This document shows, piece by piece, positions 1 to 9,900 of a DNA stretch of 64,000 nt (position 1 is its first letter; each line of letters begins with the position of its first letter). The stretch spans positions 2,336,501 through 2,400,500 of the forward strand of contig NZ_LR813084.1 in the NCBI RefSeq assembly GCF_903815225.1, written 5' to 3'. The notes below the pieces were generated by a model that saw nothing but the letters and a program-made list of their open reading frames with translations, was not told the DNA's origin and did no database searches. Made by a program: the position numbers and the translations under genes. Source of the DNA: Delftia tsuruhatensis (GTDB lineage Bacteria > Pseudomonadota > Gammaproteobacteria > Burkholderiales > Burkholderiaceae_C).

Positions 1-216
1 GTGGTCCTGGCCCTGGTCGGCGCCGTGGTGGCCGAGTTCATGGGCGCCAGCCGGGGCCTGGGCGCCGTGGTCATCGCCGCCCAGGGCATGATGGACACCA
101 CCCTCATGTTCGCGGCCCTGGTGCTCATCGCCGCCATGGGACTGCTGTTGTACCAGGCCTGCCTGCTGCTGGAGCGCAGGCTTTTGCGTCCCCACAACGG
201 CTCCCATACCTTCTGA
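1..216 (+). CDS. ABC transporter permease, C-terminal end (partial)
   Basis: The reading frame is open from the window edge and stops at 214-216, so only about the last 71 residues are present. They contain a short amphipathic stretch, then a long hydrophobic helix (residues ~33-56) and a short basic tail with two arginines, as at the end of a binding-protein-dependent transport permease. The gene directly downstream encodes an SsuA/NMT1-like binding protein in the same orientation, so this is most simply the inner-membrane permease of a sulfonate/nitrate/taurine-type importer. No EAA loop is in the visible part, so the family assignment rests on context. Confidence 0.6.
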   Translation: MVLALVGAVVAEFMGASRGLGAVVIAAQGMMDTTLMFAALVLIAAMGLLLYQACLLLERRLLRPHNGSHTF

Positions 217-275
217 TCTCCACGGTCCATGCCATGCCTGCGGGCGCGCTGGCCGAACCCTTGCTCCTCACCGCC

Positions 276-1289
276 ATGAACACATCGCACACAGCCTCCT
301 TCCTCTCTCGCCGCGGCCTGCTGGGCGCCACGGCGGGCCTTGCCGGCCTGGCGCTGGCCGGCACTTCCACGGCCGCACCCGCCCAGGGCAAGATCCGCCT
401 GGCCGGCTGGAGCAAGCCCATCAGCGAGATCACCAACATCCTGGCCGAGCCCGACAAGGGTTTCTTCAAGGCCCAGGGCGTGGAGCTGGCCTACCTGCCG
501 GGCGCGGGCGGCGGCGACGCCATCCGCAACATGCTCAGCGGCCAGGCCGACGTGGCCTTCACCGACCCCGGCTCCTTCTTCATGGCGCTGGACAAGGGCG
601 AGAAGCTGGTCGCCATCTACGACATCTACCCGCAGAACGTGTTCAACGTGGTCTCGCTCAAGTCCTCTGGCATTCGCAAGCCGGCCGACCTCAAGGGCAA
701 GAAGATCGGCGTGTACAGCCTGGCCAGCGGCACGCGCCAGAACCTGCTGGTGATGCTGCACCAGGTGGGGCTGAAGGAGTCGGACGTGAGCATCGTCGTC
801 ACCGGCCTGCTCAACTTCGCACCGCTGATGCAGGGCCAGGTCGATGCCACGGCCGCCACCGACACCGGCCTGGCCGTGGGCCTGCGCAAGGGCATGGGCG
901 AGGTGGACGTGATGCAGGTGCGCGACCACCTGAACATCTCCAGCGACATGTTCGTGGTGCGCGAGGACACGCTGCGCGAGAAGAAGGACCTGCTCAAGGC
1001 CTTCCTGCGCGGTTACCGCGACAGCGCGGCCTGGATGATCGCCCACCCCGAGGAAGCGGCCACGCTGGCCGGCAGGCACGCCATCGATGGCACGCAGCGT
1101 GACATCAACCTGGACGTGATCCGCCTGCGCAATGCGTCCTCGCAGCCGGTGCAGGCAGGCAAGCCCCTGGGCAGCTTCGATCTCGCGGCCCTGCAAAAGG
1201 GCGCCGACGCCTACCGCGCGCTGGGCATGGTGCAAAGGCAGATCAAGGTGTCGGACGTGGTCGATACCACGCTGCTGCCGGGGGCCTGA
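276..1289 (+). CDS. ABC transporter substrate-binding protein (SsuA/NMT1-like), Tat-exported
   Basis: A 337-residue periplasmic binding protein. The frame is open from 234, but the ATG at 276 puts a twin-arginine signal at the N-terminus: the SRRGLL motif, a hydrophobic Ala/Gly/Leu run and an Ala-rich cleavage region. The mature part begins with a beta strand leading to a GWSKPISEI-type segment and has the GAGGGDAIRNMLSGQADVAF pattern, where a SsuA/ThiY-like protein recognises its ligand near the lobe hinge. A KGKKIGVYSLASG stretch fits the second lobe. It follows the permease by about 60 bp and ends one base before the SDR start, so all three are probably co-transcribed. Substrate (sulfonate, nitrate, aromatic acid) cannot be read from sequence. 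Confidence 0.85.
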   Translation: MNTSHTASFLSRRGLLGATAGLAGLALAGTSTAAPAQGKIRLAGWSKPISEITNILAEPDKGFFKAQGVELAYLPGAGGGDAIRNMLSGQADVAFTDPGSFFMALDKGEKLVAIYDIYPQNVFNVVSLKSSGIRKPADLKGKKIGVYSLASGTRQNLLVMLHQVGLKESDVSIVVTGLLNFAPLMQGQVDATAATDTGLAVGLRKGMGEVDVMQVRDHLNISSDMFVVREDTLREKKDLLKAFLRGYRDSAAWMIAHPEEAATLAGRHAIDGTQRDINLDVIRLRNASSQPVQAGKPLGSFDLAALQKGADAYRALGMVQRQIKVSDVVDTTLLPGA

Positions 1290-1290
1290 C

Positions 1291-2088
1291 ATGGCGCAGC
1301 CGTCTTCACTGGGCCTGCGGGGCAAGGTCGTCCTGGTCACGGGGGCCAGCCGTGGCATAGGCGCGGCCATCGCCGTGGCCTTTGCGCGCGAAGGCGCCGC
1401 GGTGGCGATCAACCACCTGTCCAACGACGCGGCGGCCGCCCGGACCGTCGCTGCCTGCCAGGCGGCCGGCAAGGCGATGGGCGGAGACGCCTGGGCCGCC
1501 AAGGCCGACGTGGGCTCGCGGCCTGCCGTGCAGGAGATGGCGCATGCCATCGCCCGTGAGGCCGGGGGCATCGACATCGTGGTCAACAACGCCTTCAGAC
1601 CCTATGCCTTCGATCCCGAGCGGCGCAGCCGTTTCGACGATCTGGACTGGAGCGACTACCAGGCCCAGTTCGACGGTGCCGTGGGCACGGCCTTCAATGT
1701 CTGTGCTGCGGTTCTGCCGCAGATGCGCCAGCGTGCGCGCGGCAGCATCGTCAACATTGCAAGCAACCTGGTGGAGCACCCCGTCGTGCCCTATCACGAC
1801 TACACCACGGCCAAGGCCTCGCTGGTGGCCTTCAGCCGCAACCTGGCCGGCGAGCTGGGCCCCGTGGGCATCCGCGTCAACTGCGTGGCCCCGGGCCTGG
1901 TCCATCCCACCCAGGGTACGCAGGACACGCGGGAATCGTTCCGCGAATCGCTGATGGCGGCCACGCCGCTGCGGCGCCTGGCACGGCCCGAGGACGTGGC
2001 CGGGCCGGTGCTGTTCCTGGCCTCGGAGCTGAGCGGCTTCATGACGGGACAGGTGCTGTTCGTCGATGGCGGGCTGGTGATGCGCTGA
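1291..2088 (+). CDS. SDR-family oxidoreductase (FabG-like)
   Basis: A 265-residue classical short-chain dehydrogenase. The Rossmann motif TGASRGIG lies at residues ~16-23, the NNA motif follows the expected beta strand, and the catalytic triad is S158, Y171, K175 (YTTAK). The C-terminal VDGG-type motif is present. The ATG at 1291 comes one base after the binding protein's stop, giving translational coupling. Such enzymes reduce or oxidise a ketone/alcohol with NAD(P)H. Being co-transcribed with an importer suggests it acts on the imported compound rather than in fatty acid synthesis, but the substrate is unknown. Confidence 0.85.
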   Translation: MAQPSSLGLRGKVVLVTGASRGIGAAIAVAFAREGAAVAINHLSNDAAAARTVAACQAAGKAMGGDAWAAKADVGSRPAVQEMAHAIAREAGGIDIVVNNAFRPYAFDPERRSRFDDLDWSDYQAQFDGAVGTAFNVCAAVLPQMRQRARGSIVNIASNLVEHPVVPYHDYTTAKASLVAFSRNLAGELGPVGIRVNCVAPGLVHPTQGTQDTRESFRESLMAATPLRRLARPEDVAGPVLFLASELSGFMTGQVLFVDGGLVMR

Positions 2089-2122
2089 GCCCCCGTCGCC
2101 CCCGTAGGAGGGCGGGCGTCGC

Positions 2123-3952
2123 CTAGAACTGCTCCCATTCGTCGGTCACCTCGACGGTGGTGGTCCGGCGCGATGCCTTGCTCCTGTCGGCCAGCGCGAC
2201 AGGCGCTTTCTTGCTGGAGGATGCAGCGCTGGAGGGTGCGCAAGGCGTGGCCATGACCATGGTTTTGGCCGCGCCGGCCGCAGGGCTTGCCGGCCTGGCG
2301 GGCTTCGCGGCGGCAGGCGCCAGGGCGGGCGCCGGAACGGCCTGCGGCGCGACGGGTGCCAGGGCCGGTGCCGGCGGCCGGGACTGGGCTGCCTCCAGGC
2401 GGAACACGCTGACCAGTTGCACCAGCTGCGCGGCCTGCCGGTTGAGGCTGTCGGCCGCGGCAGCGGACTCCTCCACCAGCGAGGCGTTCTGCTGCGTCAC
2501 CTGGTCGAGCTGCTGCACCGCGTCGCTGACCTGGGTCACGCCCTGGGACTGTTCCTGCGTGGCGGCGCCGATGTCAGAGATCAGTCCGGCCACGCGGCGC
2601 GTCTGCGAGACGATGTCGCTCATGGTCGAGCCCGCCTCGGCCACCTGCCGGGAGCCCGCCGCCACCTTGCCCACACTTTCGTTGATCAGACCCTTGATCT
2701 CCTTGGCCGCGTTGGCGCAGCGCCGGGCCAGCGAGCGCACCTCGGCCGCCACCACGGCGAAGCCTTTGCCCTGTTCGCCCGCGCGCGCGGCCTCCACGGC
2801 GGCATTGAGCGCGAGGATGTTGGTCTGGAAGGCGATGGCATCGATCACGCCGATGATTTCCTCGATCTTGCGCGAGCTGTGCGTGATGTCCTGCATGGTG
2901 CTGACCACGCCATGCACCACCTCGCCGCCGTGCACGGCCGTGGTGCTGGCCGACTGGGCCAGGTCCGAGGCGCTGCGCACCGTCTCCACGTTCTGGCTGA
3001 TGGTGGCACTCATCTGCTCCATGGAGGCGGCCGTTTCCTCCAGGTTGGCGGCCTGCTCTTCCGTGCGTGCGCTCAGGTCGGTGTTGCCCGCCGCGATCTG
3101 GCTGGCGCCCGTGGCGATGGATTCGCTGCTGTGGCGCACCTGGCTGACGATGCCGGCCAGGCTGGCGCGCATGGCGTCCAGGCTGGCCAGCAGGCTGGTG
3201 GTATCGCCGCGGCGCAGTCGCACGGCCACGGCCAGATTGCCCTTGGCGACTTCCTGCGTCACCTGGGCGGCATAGGCGGGCTCGCCCCCCAGCAGGCCCT
3301 TGATGCAGCGCGTGATGGCCCAGCCCACCAGCGCACCCAGCACCAGCGAGGCCAGCGCCAGGGATAGCATCAGCCGCCCGGCGGCCAGCGATTTCTCCTC
3401 GGTGGCCTGGGCCGTTTCCGTGGCCCGCTGCTGCTGGTGGACCAGCATCTCGCTGATGGCGGTGAAGAAGGCATCCTGGCTCTGGCGGAATTGCCCATTG
3501 CTGCCCAGCATGGCGGAGACGCTGGGCAGGTCATGGCGCGCAGCCGCCGCCATGAACTGGTCCAGCAGCGGCAGATAGGCCTGGCGTGCCTCTTTCATGC
3601 GCTCATACAGCGCAATGCCCTGGGGGGTGCTCAGGCCTTCGCGGAACTGCTCCATCAACTGGCCGATCTTCTGGCGCTGCGCATCCAGCGAGGCCCTGGC
3701 CAGATCCTTTTCCGCCGGATCTTCCATCAGCGCCATGCTGCGCACGCCACGGAAGATGAACTCCACCGAGCCCTTGATCTCCACCAGTCGCAGCAGGCTC
3801 GTGAACCGTGTGTCCGCCAGGTAGGAGACATCATCCGAAGCCTCGATCAGCCGGGCCCGGCCATACAGCGCAATCGACAGTGCGATGACGATGAGGATCG
3901 AGAATCCCATCCCCAGCATGGAGCCCGTCTTCATGTTCTTGAGGTATTTCAT
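2123..3952 (-). CDS. methyl-accepting chemotaxis protein
   Basis: A 609-residue transmembrane chemoreceptor. TM1 (~13-32) and TM2 (~195-216) flank a ~160-residue periplasmic helical bundle of the four-helix type. A HAMP-like segment follows, then a long coiled-coil signalling domain whose hairpin tip carries the conserved stretch around IAFQTNILALNAAVEAARAG. A Pro/Ala-rich linker (~520-595) leads to a C-terminal pentapeptide ending WEQF, matching the xWxxF tether that recruits the CheR methyltransferase and CheB methylesterase. The ATG is preceded by AAGGAAG at good spacing. It lies 69 bp after the AraC-type gene on the same strand; any functional tie to it is unproven. Confidence 0.95.
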   Translation of the reverse strand: MKYLKNMKTGSMLGMGFSILIVIALSIALYGRARLIEASDDVSYLADTRFTSLLRLVEIKGSVEFIFRGVRSMALMEDPAEKDLARASLDAQRQKIGQLMEQFREGLSTPQGIALYERMKEARQAYLPLLDQFMAAAARHDLPSVSAMLGSNGQFRQSQDAFFTAISEMLVHQQQRATETAQATEEKSLAAGRLMLSLALASLVLGALVGWAITRCIKGLLGGEPAYAAQVTQEVAKGNLAVAVRLRRGDTTSLLASLDAMRASLAGIVSQVRHSSESIATGASQIAAGNTDLSARTEEQAANLEETAASMEQMSATISQNVETVRSASDLAQSASTTAVHGGEVVHGVVSTMQDITHSSRKIEEIIGVIDAIAFQTNILALNAAVEAARAGEQGKGFAVVAAEVRSLARRCANAAKEIKGLINESVGKVAAGSRQVAEAGSTMSDIVSQTRRVAGLISDIGAATQEQSQGVTQVSDAVQQLDQVTQQNASLVEESAAAADSLNRQAAQLVQLVSVFRLEAAQSRPPAPALAPVAPQAVPAPALAPAAAKPARPASPAAGAAKTMVMATPCAPSSAASSSKKAPVALADRSKASRRTTTVEVTDEWEQF

Positions 3953-4021
3953 GCATCTTCCTTTGTATATTCAAGATGGCCCTGACCCAGGCCGCAGCCA
4001 TGGATCACGGAAATTGAAGGC

Positions 4022-5524
4022 TTACGCTGACCGGTGGTGTCTAATCCAGAGAGATGGCGGTACTCCGTAATGGCCGGAAAAATCCCTGGAAAATGCCGAC
4101 AGTGATGAATAGCCAAGCCGCGAGGAAATCTGTCCTATGCTCTGGTCTGTCGTCAGTAGCGATTCGGCGGCCAGATGGATGCGGCTTTGCCTTATATATT
4201 CACCAATGCTGCACGAGCGGCTGTTGCGGAAAGAGACTTCCAGAGTGCGGCGGCTGACACGGCAATGGTCCGCAATGGCCTGGACCCGCAGTTTCTTGTC
4301 CAGGTTGTCTTCAATGTATTGAAGGGCACGCCTGACATAGGCGGGCTCCAGATCATGCAGCCGGGGGTCATCCAAGGCCGTGCATCTCGATTTCTCCAGA
4401 TACGGGCTGATGGCCATGCTCTTGAGCCGCATGATGTTCAGGGCCTTCAGCGTGGACAGCGCGCCGGCGAAGTCGCCCTGGGTTTCCTGCAGGTGGTACT
4501 CATAGACCAGCGCGTTGCGGTGCAGCCCCTCGAGCTGGTAGGTCCGGGCGGTGGACTTGGCCAGCATGGCGGCCTGCAGCGCCAGCGCATGCTGGCGCTT
4601 GCTGCAGTGCACCAGCGCGCAGCTGAGCCAGGCCCAGCCGGCCACGGGCGGATTCCTGGCCTGGTGGCGGATGCCTATCCGTTCGATCGCGCGTACCACG
4701 GCGGCGGCCTCGCGCCGGCCGGACTCCAGCCCCTCCAGCGACAGCCGCAGCAGCTCGCTGTAAGGCCAGGCGATGCCTGGCGGCAACTGGCGACCCACCC
4801 TGTCCAGCAAGGCGTACAGGCTGGCGCTGTCGGGGGCGGCGCCACCAGGCCGGACCAGGCCTGAATCGGGCGGCGGACCGCACCACAGGTCCTGGTGGTT
4901 CCGGTAGAGAAAGACCTTCCACAGGACCTGGGCCCTGACCCAGGCCACGAGGGCGGGCAGCCAGGAGCCGTCGCCCGGTGCCATTTGCGCCAACTCCTGC
5001 TCCTTGCCCTCGATGAGCTGGAGCGCGGTATCGAGTTCACCGAGCCGGCTGTGCGCCAGTGCCCGCACATAGAGGGCACGGGCCAGGGCCTCGGGTGGCA
5101 GCAGCGCAGGGTTGGCCATCGCGACCGTGGCCAGGGAGATCGCATTGCGTTCCTCGCCTAGCTGGCAGTGGATGAAGGCCGCTGCAATGTGGCAGGACAC
5201 CACGCGGTCCGACATGCGGTGCCGCTCGAAAATGGCCTGCGCTTCGTGCAGGCACCGAAGAACCAGCGATGGGTAAATGGGAGGTTCAGGCCATTTGCAG
5301 GCCAGCAGCAATTGCTCGGCCCTGCTGATCTTGCTGCATCCGGAATCATGATCAAGATGATGCTCGGATATTATTCTCCATAATCTGGATGCGCTCTCAT
5401 CTAGGTGGCCGTGGATGTTTTGCGTCAAAAGATCGATTGGGTAAGATAGGGATGAAAAAATCAATGACCAGGTGTGATTGATGCATTTTTGCGATGAATT
5501 GGCCGACGAGAAGGTGCAGGCCAA
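4022..5524 (-). CDS. AraC-family transcriptional regulator with TPR-like N-terminal region
   Basis: A ~500-residue regulator. The last ~100 residues form two helix-turn-helix motifs of the AraC/XylS type: the segment LRVQAIADHCRVSRRTLEVS, then IGQISSRLGYSSLSAFSRDF and a P-S-x-W-I-R ending. The preceding ~350 residues are helical with repeated Ala/Leu-rich pairs resembling degenerate tetratricopeptide repeats, more like a MalT-type sensor scaffold than the usual cupin. The longest frame starts at a TTG (5524) with an AGGAGA sequence almost touching it, so the true start is uncertain. It reads away from the giant operon that begins ~950 bp upstream on the other strand, so it could regulate that operon; this is inference from position only. 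Confidence 0.85.
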   Translation of the reverse strand: MACTFSSANSSQKCINHTWSLIFSSLSYPIDLLTQNIHGHLDESASRLWRIISEHHLDHDSGCSKISRAEQLLLACKWPEPPIYPSLVLRCLHEAQAIFERHRMSDRVVSCHIAAAFIHCQLGEERNAISLATVAMANPALLPPEALARALYVRALAHSRLGELDTALQLIEGKEQELAQMAPGDGSWLPALVAWVRAQVLWKVFLYRNHQDLWCGPPPDSGLVRPGGAAPDSASLYALLDRVGRQLPPGIAWPYSELLRLSLEGLESGRREAAAVVRAIERIGIRHQARNPPVAGWAWLSCALVHCSKRQHALALQAAMLAKSTARTYQLEGLHRNALVYEYHLQETQGDFAGALSTLKALNIMRLKSMAISPYLEKSRCTALDDPRLHDLEPAYVRRALQYIEDNLDKKLRVQAIADHCRVSRRTLEVSFRNSRSCSIGEYIRQSRIHLAAESLLTTDQSIGQISSRLGYSSLSAFSRDFSGHYGVPPSLWIRHHRSA

Positions 5525-6469
5525 TCTCCTGGGGAAACACTGATTGACTGCAAGAATCTTACAGGCTGCCTAAACAATTGTTTACATTTGAATTCTATTT
5601 TTCTTGGCAGATCACGCAGGTGGTTGGCGTTTTGCGAAGCTTTCGCGTGAGCATTGCCTGATTTTTCTGATTGGAAATCCCTTCGTCTGATGCGGGATGT
5701 TCCATCCGAATGCATGTGGTGCTCTGGCGCGTGGTGAAGTGGCACCTGCTGAGCGGGGTTGGGCAAGCTCTGCCAGCCTCGCGCGCCTTGGATGCCATGG
5801 TCTGCCAACGCCAACGCCAACGCCAACGCCGGTTCTGCCCATGGTCACCTGGCCGGATGGCAGCCGGAATGTCGCAATCCCCTGTGCCACCGGACGGGCG
5901 GGTCCCGGGTGGAGCCCGCTCGACAAGCCGGTGATGGATTGGCCGGATTGCAATGGATCCAGGTCATTCCACGCCTTGCGGGCCCCGTCAGACAATGTTG
6001 GATGCTCGCCTTTGGCAAGGCCGGTCAGAAATGGAAATGCATTGCAGGAGGAATGGATCCGGAATCCGGCATGCCTGTCTCTTTTGGATGTCTCTTTCAG
6101 ACCAGTCCTATGGACGCAGGGTGAAATTCGATGTTATGCTGCGGCACAAAAAATTACCGATGAAACTGTTTGTATGAATTCCGGGGCCTCGTGGTACCTG
6201 GATGCAGTGCTTTGGAAGGCCTTTGTGCGCCAATCATGAATCGCAAGAAACCGTGCATGCCGGGAGGGAGGGCAGCACGGTGTCGCCACGCAGCGGCAGC
6301 CAGACAAAGAGGCTGTGAGTGGCTTCCTTCGGTGTTTTCCTGATGCCGTGGCTCACGGGATGTGTGGCCATGGGCGCTCTTTTCGGCAGTCGTCGGAAAT
6401 CCTATTGAAAGATGGCCTGGCCATTGATTGGCGAGCTAACGAATAACCATGGCATCGAGGGAGGAGAGG
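5525..6469. other. intergenic region with no convincing gene (~945 bp)
   Basis: This divergent region separates the AraC-type regulator from the giant secreted-protein operon. Several overlapping open frames exist on both strands, but none has a ribosome binding site, a recognisable domain or normal codon usage. An AT-rich patch at ~5560-5610 is the best place for promoter elements of the regulator. A hexanucleotide repeat lies at 5804-5830. The length leaves room for a long 5' leader or complex promoter for the operon; I see no clear -35/-10 pair. Confidence 0.6.
5804..5830. repeat. (GCCAAC)4.5 hexanucleotide tandem repeat
   Basis: Four full copies of GCCAAC plus GCC run without mismatch in the long leader region upstream of the giant operon. 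Repeats of this kind can change copy number by slippage. Here it is outside any convincing gene, so any effect would be on spacing of promoter elements. Confidence 0.85.
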
Positions 6470-6952
6470 ATGAAAGGGACCGGCAGGCGCTTTGCGGCCA
6501 AATTCGTGTGTGCAATGCTGTGGAGTGGATTGGGCAGACGCCTGCCTGTGGCATTGGCTGTTCTGGCGTGTGCCATGCCATTGGCGTCGCCAGCACAGAC
6601 GCATCGCAATGAGGCCGTCGGCACAGACTCCGATCGCTGGCGCTGGGCAACGGTGGACCAGGATGAATTGCGTGTGGTCGCGCTGGATGAGAGACGACAG
6701 CAGGTGGTCGTCAAGCTGGGGCAGGGCGAACTGACGCCACTGCGGCGCGGTGGCCGGATTCCCCATCTATCCGTGTCACTGGAGGCCGTCTCCGGCAGGA
6801 TGGCCGTGTTCCAGCCCTTGAATCTGCCCGGGAGGGAGGCCGTCGAGCGCATAGAGATCACGGCGTCCCATGGCCGGCAGGTGACCAGAAAAGTCCAATC
6901 GATGGCCCCTGCCCAATCGACAGCCAGCGGGTGGACGGTCGCAGCGCCATGA
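6470..6952 (+). CDS. small exported protein of unknown function, first gene of the giant operon
   Basis: A 160-residue protein from the ATG at 6470, which has a strong GAGGAGAGG Shine-Dalgarno directly upstream; an in-frame ATG at 6449 lacks one. The N-terminus has several basic residues, a hydrophobic core (LPVALAVLACAMPLASP) and an Ala-x-Ala-like cleavage site near residue 44, a Sec signal peptide. The mature ~115 residues look beta-rich with alternating hydrophobic residues and a basic GRQVTRK patch; I recognise no family. The stop TGA overlaps the ATG of the giant protein gene (ATGA at 6949), so the two are translationally coupled. It could be a periplasmic partner or chaperone of the giant protein; that is inference. 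Confidence 0.7.
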   Translation: MKGTGRRFAAKFVCAMLWSGLGRRLPVALAVLACAMPLASPAQTHRNEAVGTDSDRWRWATVDQDELRVVALDERRQQVVVKLGQGELTPLRRGGRIPHLSVSLEAVSGRMAVFQPLNLPGREAVERIEITASHGRQVTRKVQSMAPAQSTASGWTVAAP

Positions 6953-9900
6953 TGTGTGCGAGGGTGAAGGGTATGCTCTGCGGCCTTTGCGAAGGCGCAG
7001 GCCGGACGACTCTTTCGGAAAGCCCAGGCATCGTGGCAAGGACGTGGCATGGCCCGTGGACGGTGCAACGGCTGTGGATGGCCATTGCCGTCTTCCTTCT
7101 CGCGCTCTTGCCGGGCCTCGGGCACCAGGCGAGCGCATCGTCGCAGCACCGTCATGTTCCGGCTTCCGTGCAGGGATCCTCCGCCGATGCCCCTGGCGTC
7201 GCCCGCTTCATCCGTGACGAAAAGGGCCTCAGCATCATTGAATTCTCCGGTGACTACGGCATCGATCTGGTGGCTCCGGCGCAGACGGTGGGCAAGGAAT
7301 TCTTTCGCACCCATGCCGATGTCTACGACTTTCTGGTGGTGTTTTCGAGCTTCGAATTTCCGACCGCCTCTGCACAGGGGGAGAACGCGCTGGCGTTTCA
7401 TCGAGGCGTTCGCAACGACACGGCAGGCATAGGTCTCCAGCAATTCGACAACTCGCAGGCCTATGGCAGCAAGGGCGTGCTGCAAAGCTACATCGACATG
7501 GCGGCCGCCTCCCGCTGGAGCAGCGCGACATCGAGCGCAGACTACGAATCCCTGCTGTCCACCTTCGCCCACGAGTTGCAGCATCGCTGGGCAAGCCATG
7601 TGCGGTTTCGCGACTGGAATGGGCAGGTCAGCTCGGCGCTACTCGGCAAGGACGGCTCCCATTGGAGCTATCTGCTCGATAGCCAGGGCTCGGTCCTCTA
7701 TGGCGCGAGCTGGCGTGACAACGGTGACGGCTCCTTCACCGCTACGCAAACCCAGAGCACCTACAGCCCGCTGGACCTGTACCTTGCCGGGTTGATCGAC
7801 AAGACGAAGGTTCCACCCTTCTTCCTCATCGAGGCCCCCGACCTGGATGCCAGCGCATTGCCTCCCCCGGTGGGAACCACCATCCGGGGCACCAGGCGCA
7901 CCGTCACGATAGACGACATCATCGCGGCCGAAGGGCCGCGTGTTCCGTCCGCAGATGTCTCGCAAAAGACGTTCCGGTTCGGCTTCATCTACCTGGTGAG
8001 GCCTGGTGAAACCATCGATCCGGCGGACCTGGACGTGGTGGCGCAGGCGCGCAGGCAGGTCGGCCTGCGGTACAACGCGCTGACCCATGGCCTGGGCACG
8101 GCCAATGTCTTCGCCGAACCGCCGCAGACCACGGCTCCGGGGCTGCCCGGCACCACATTGCCCCCCGACCGTCCCGGGGCGACTCCTGCCGGCAACAACG
8201 CGGCCGGCCTTGCCTGGCTGAAAGCCCGGCAACGCGCCGACGGGTCCTTCATGGATGCCGCCGGACTGGCCCCGCGCGATACGCTGCTGGCCCGCTCGTA
8301 CCTGCGCGCCGCAGATCCCACCCATGGCGGCCTGGGAGCGGCATGGGCCTGGGCAACGGCCCGGCAACCAGGCAATACCGATTTTCTGGCCCGCAGGCTG
8401 ATCGAGAGCACGGCAGGCGAGCGCAGGGCCGAGGATGCCTCAGCCCTGCTCGCGTCGCGCAACCGCGATGGCGGATGGGGCCTGGGCGAAGGCCTGCGCA
8501 GCAATCCGCTGGACACCGCGCTGGCCTTGCAGGCCTTGCGGCTGGTCAACGCGGACGAGGCGGTGCTCGGGCCGGCAGTGGGGCTTTTGCTGGCATGGCA
8601 GAACCCTGACGGTGGCTGGGGCAATGCTGCCGCCAGCCCCAGCCGCGTCCATGTTTCGGCGCAGGCGCTCAGGGCGCTGACCGGTCGGGCCGATGCACAG
8701 GCATCGCTCGCGAAGGTCCGGCCGTTTCTCGGAAGCCGGCAAAACAGCGATGGCGGCTTCGGCGATGGCGCCAGCTCCATCCACGACACCGCCCACGCGA
8801 CCATGGCGATGGTCGCTGGCGGATTCGGCGCCGAGATCAACCAGGCAGCCGCCCAGCGATTCGTCGCAGAGAGCCAGCGAATGGATGGAAGCTGGCAGGG
8901 CAGTGTCTACAGCACGGCGCTGGCGCTGCAGATGTTGCGCACGGCGGCCTCCTCCAATCTGGCCATCGCGGGCCTGCAGGTTTCTCCGCTTCCTGTGTTC
9001 GACGGACAGAGGGCGACCCTGTCCGCCCGGGTCGTCAATGCGGGCTCCCTCCAATCCCAGGCCACTACGGTCCGCTTCTTCGATGGGGATCCCGCCGCGG
9101 GCGGGGTGGCCATTGGCGGCCCCATTCCCATTGCGGCGCTGGTGGGGGGCGACTCCATCACGGTACAGACCACCTGGAACACGACATCGCGTGCCGGCCA
9201 GCGCACCGTGTTCGCTGTCGTGGATTTCGAGCAGGCGACGGCCGACCTGAGCCGCCAGGACAACACGACCTCCCTGTCCCTGGTGGTGCAAGGCGCCAAT
9301 CCGCTGGCGGATCTGCTGCTGGGCGATGGCGACGTGCTGGCCACGCCTTCGACGGTGACCACGTTGCCCGCTTCCATCCAGATCGATGCGCTCGTCAGCA
9401 ATGCCGGCATGGCGGCCGTACGCCAGGCCAAGGCGGTGCTTTGGAGCGGTGCCGCAGCCACGCGCGTGCGGGTTGCCGAGACTTCCTTCGACCTGGCTGC
9501 ACGCGCCACGACGGCCTTGCAGTTCAAGCCCACGCTGTCCGAGCCGGGCACGACGGTCTACACCGTGGAACTGGACCCCGAAGGCCAGGTCCGGGAAGCC
9601 ACGCGCACCAACAACAGCAGCTCCGTCACGGTCAGGACGGCCGGCGGCGTCTCCCTGGCTGTGAGCAAGGCCGATGTCTCGTTGAACCCGGCCGCGCCAC
9701 GGCCCGGCGCCGACGTCATGTTCACCGTGCGCCTGCGCAATACCGGCACGCTGGACTCGTCGTCCTTCAATGTGCGCTACAGCATCAGATCCGGTGCCGG
9801 GACCACGGTGCTGATGAACAACGCGGTTCAGATCGCGGCCGGCGCCAGCGTGGAGCAGCAAATCCCCTGGCGCGCCGGGCCGGGGGGCGACTACAGCTTC

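Noticed and set aside
5804..5830. Possible CRISPR-like repeat
   Set aside because: The unit is 6 bp, contiguous and without spacers.
5697..6239. A 180-residue open frame containing a Thr-Pro repeat
   Set aside because: The repeat is only the translated GCCAAC tandem; there is no ribosome binding site, and overlapping frames are equally long.
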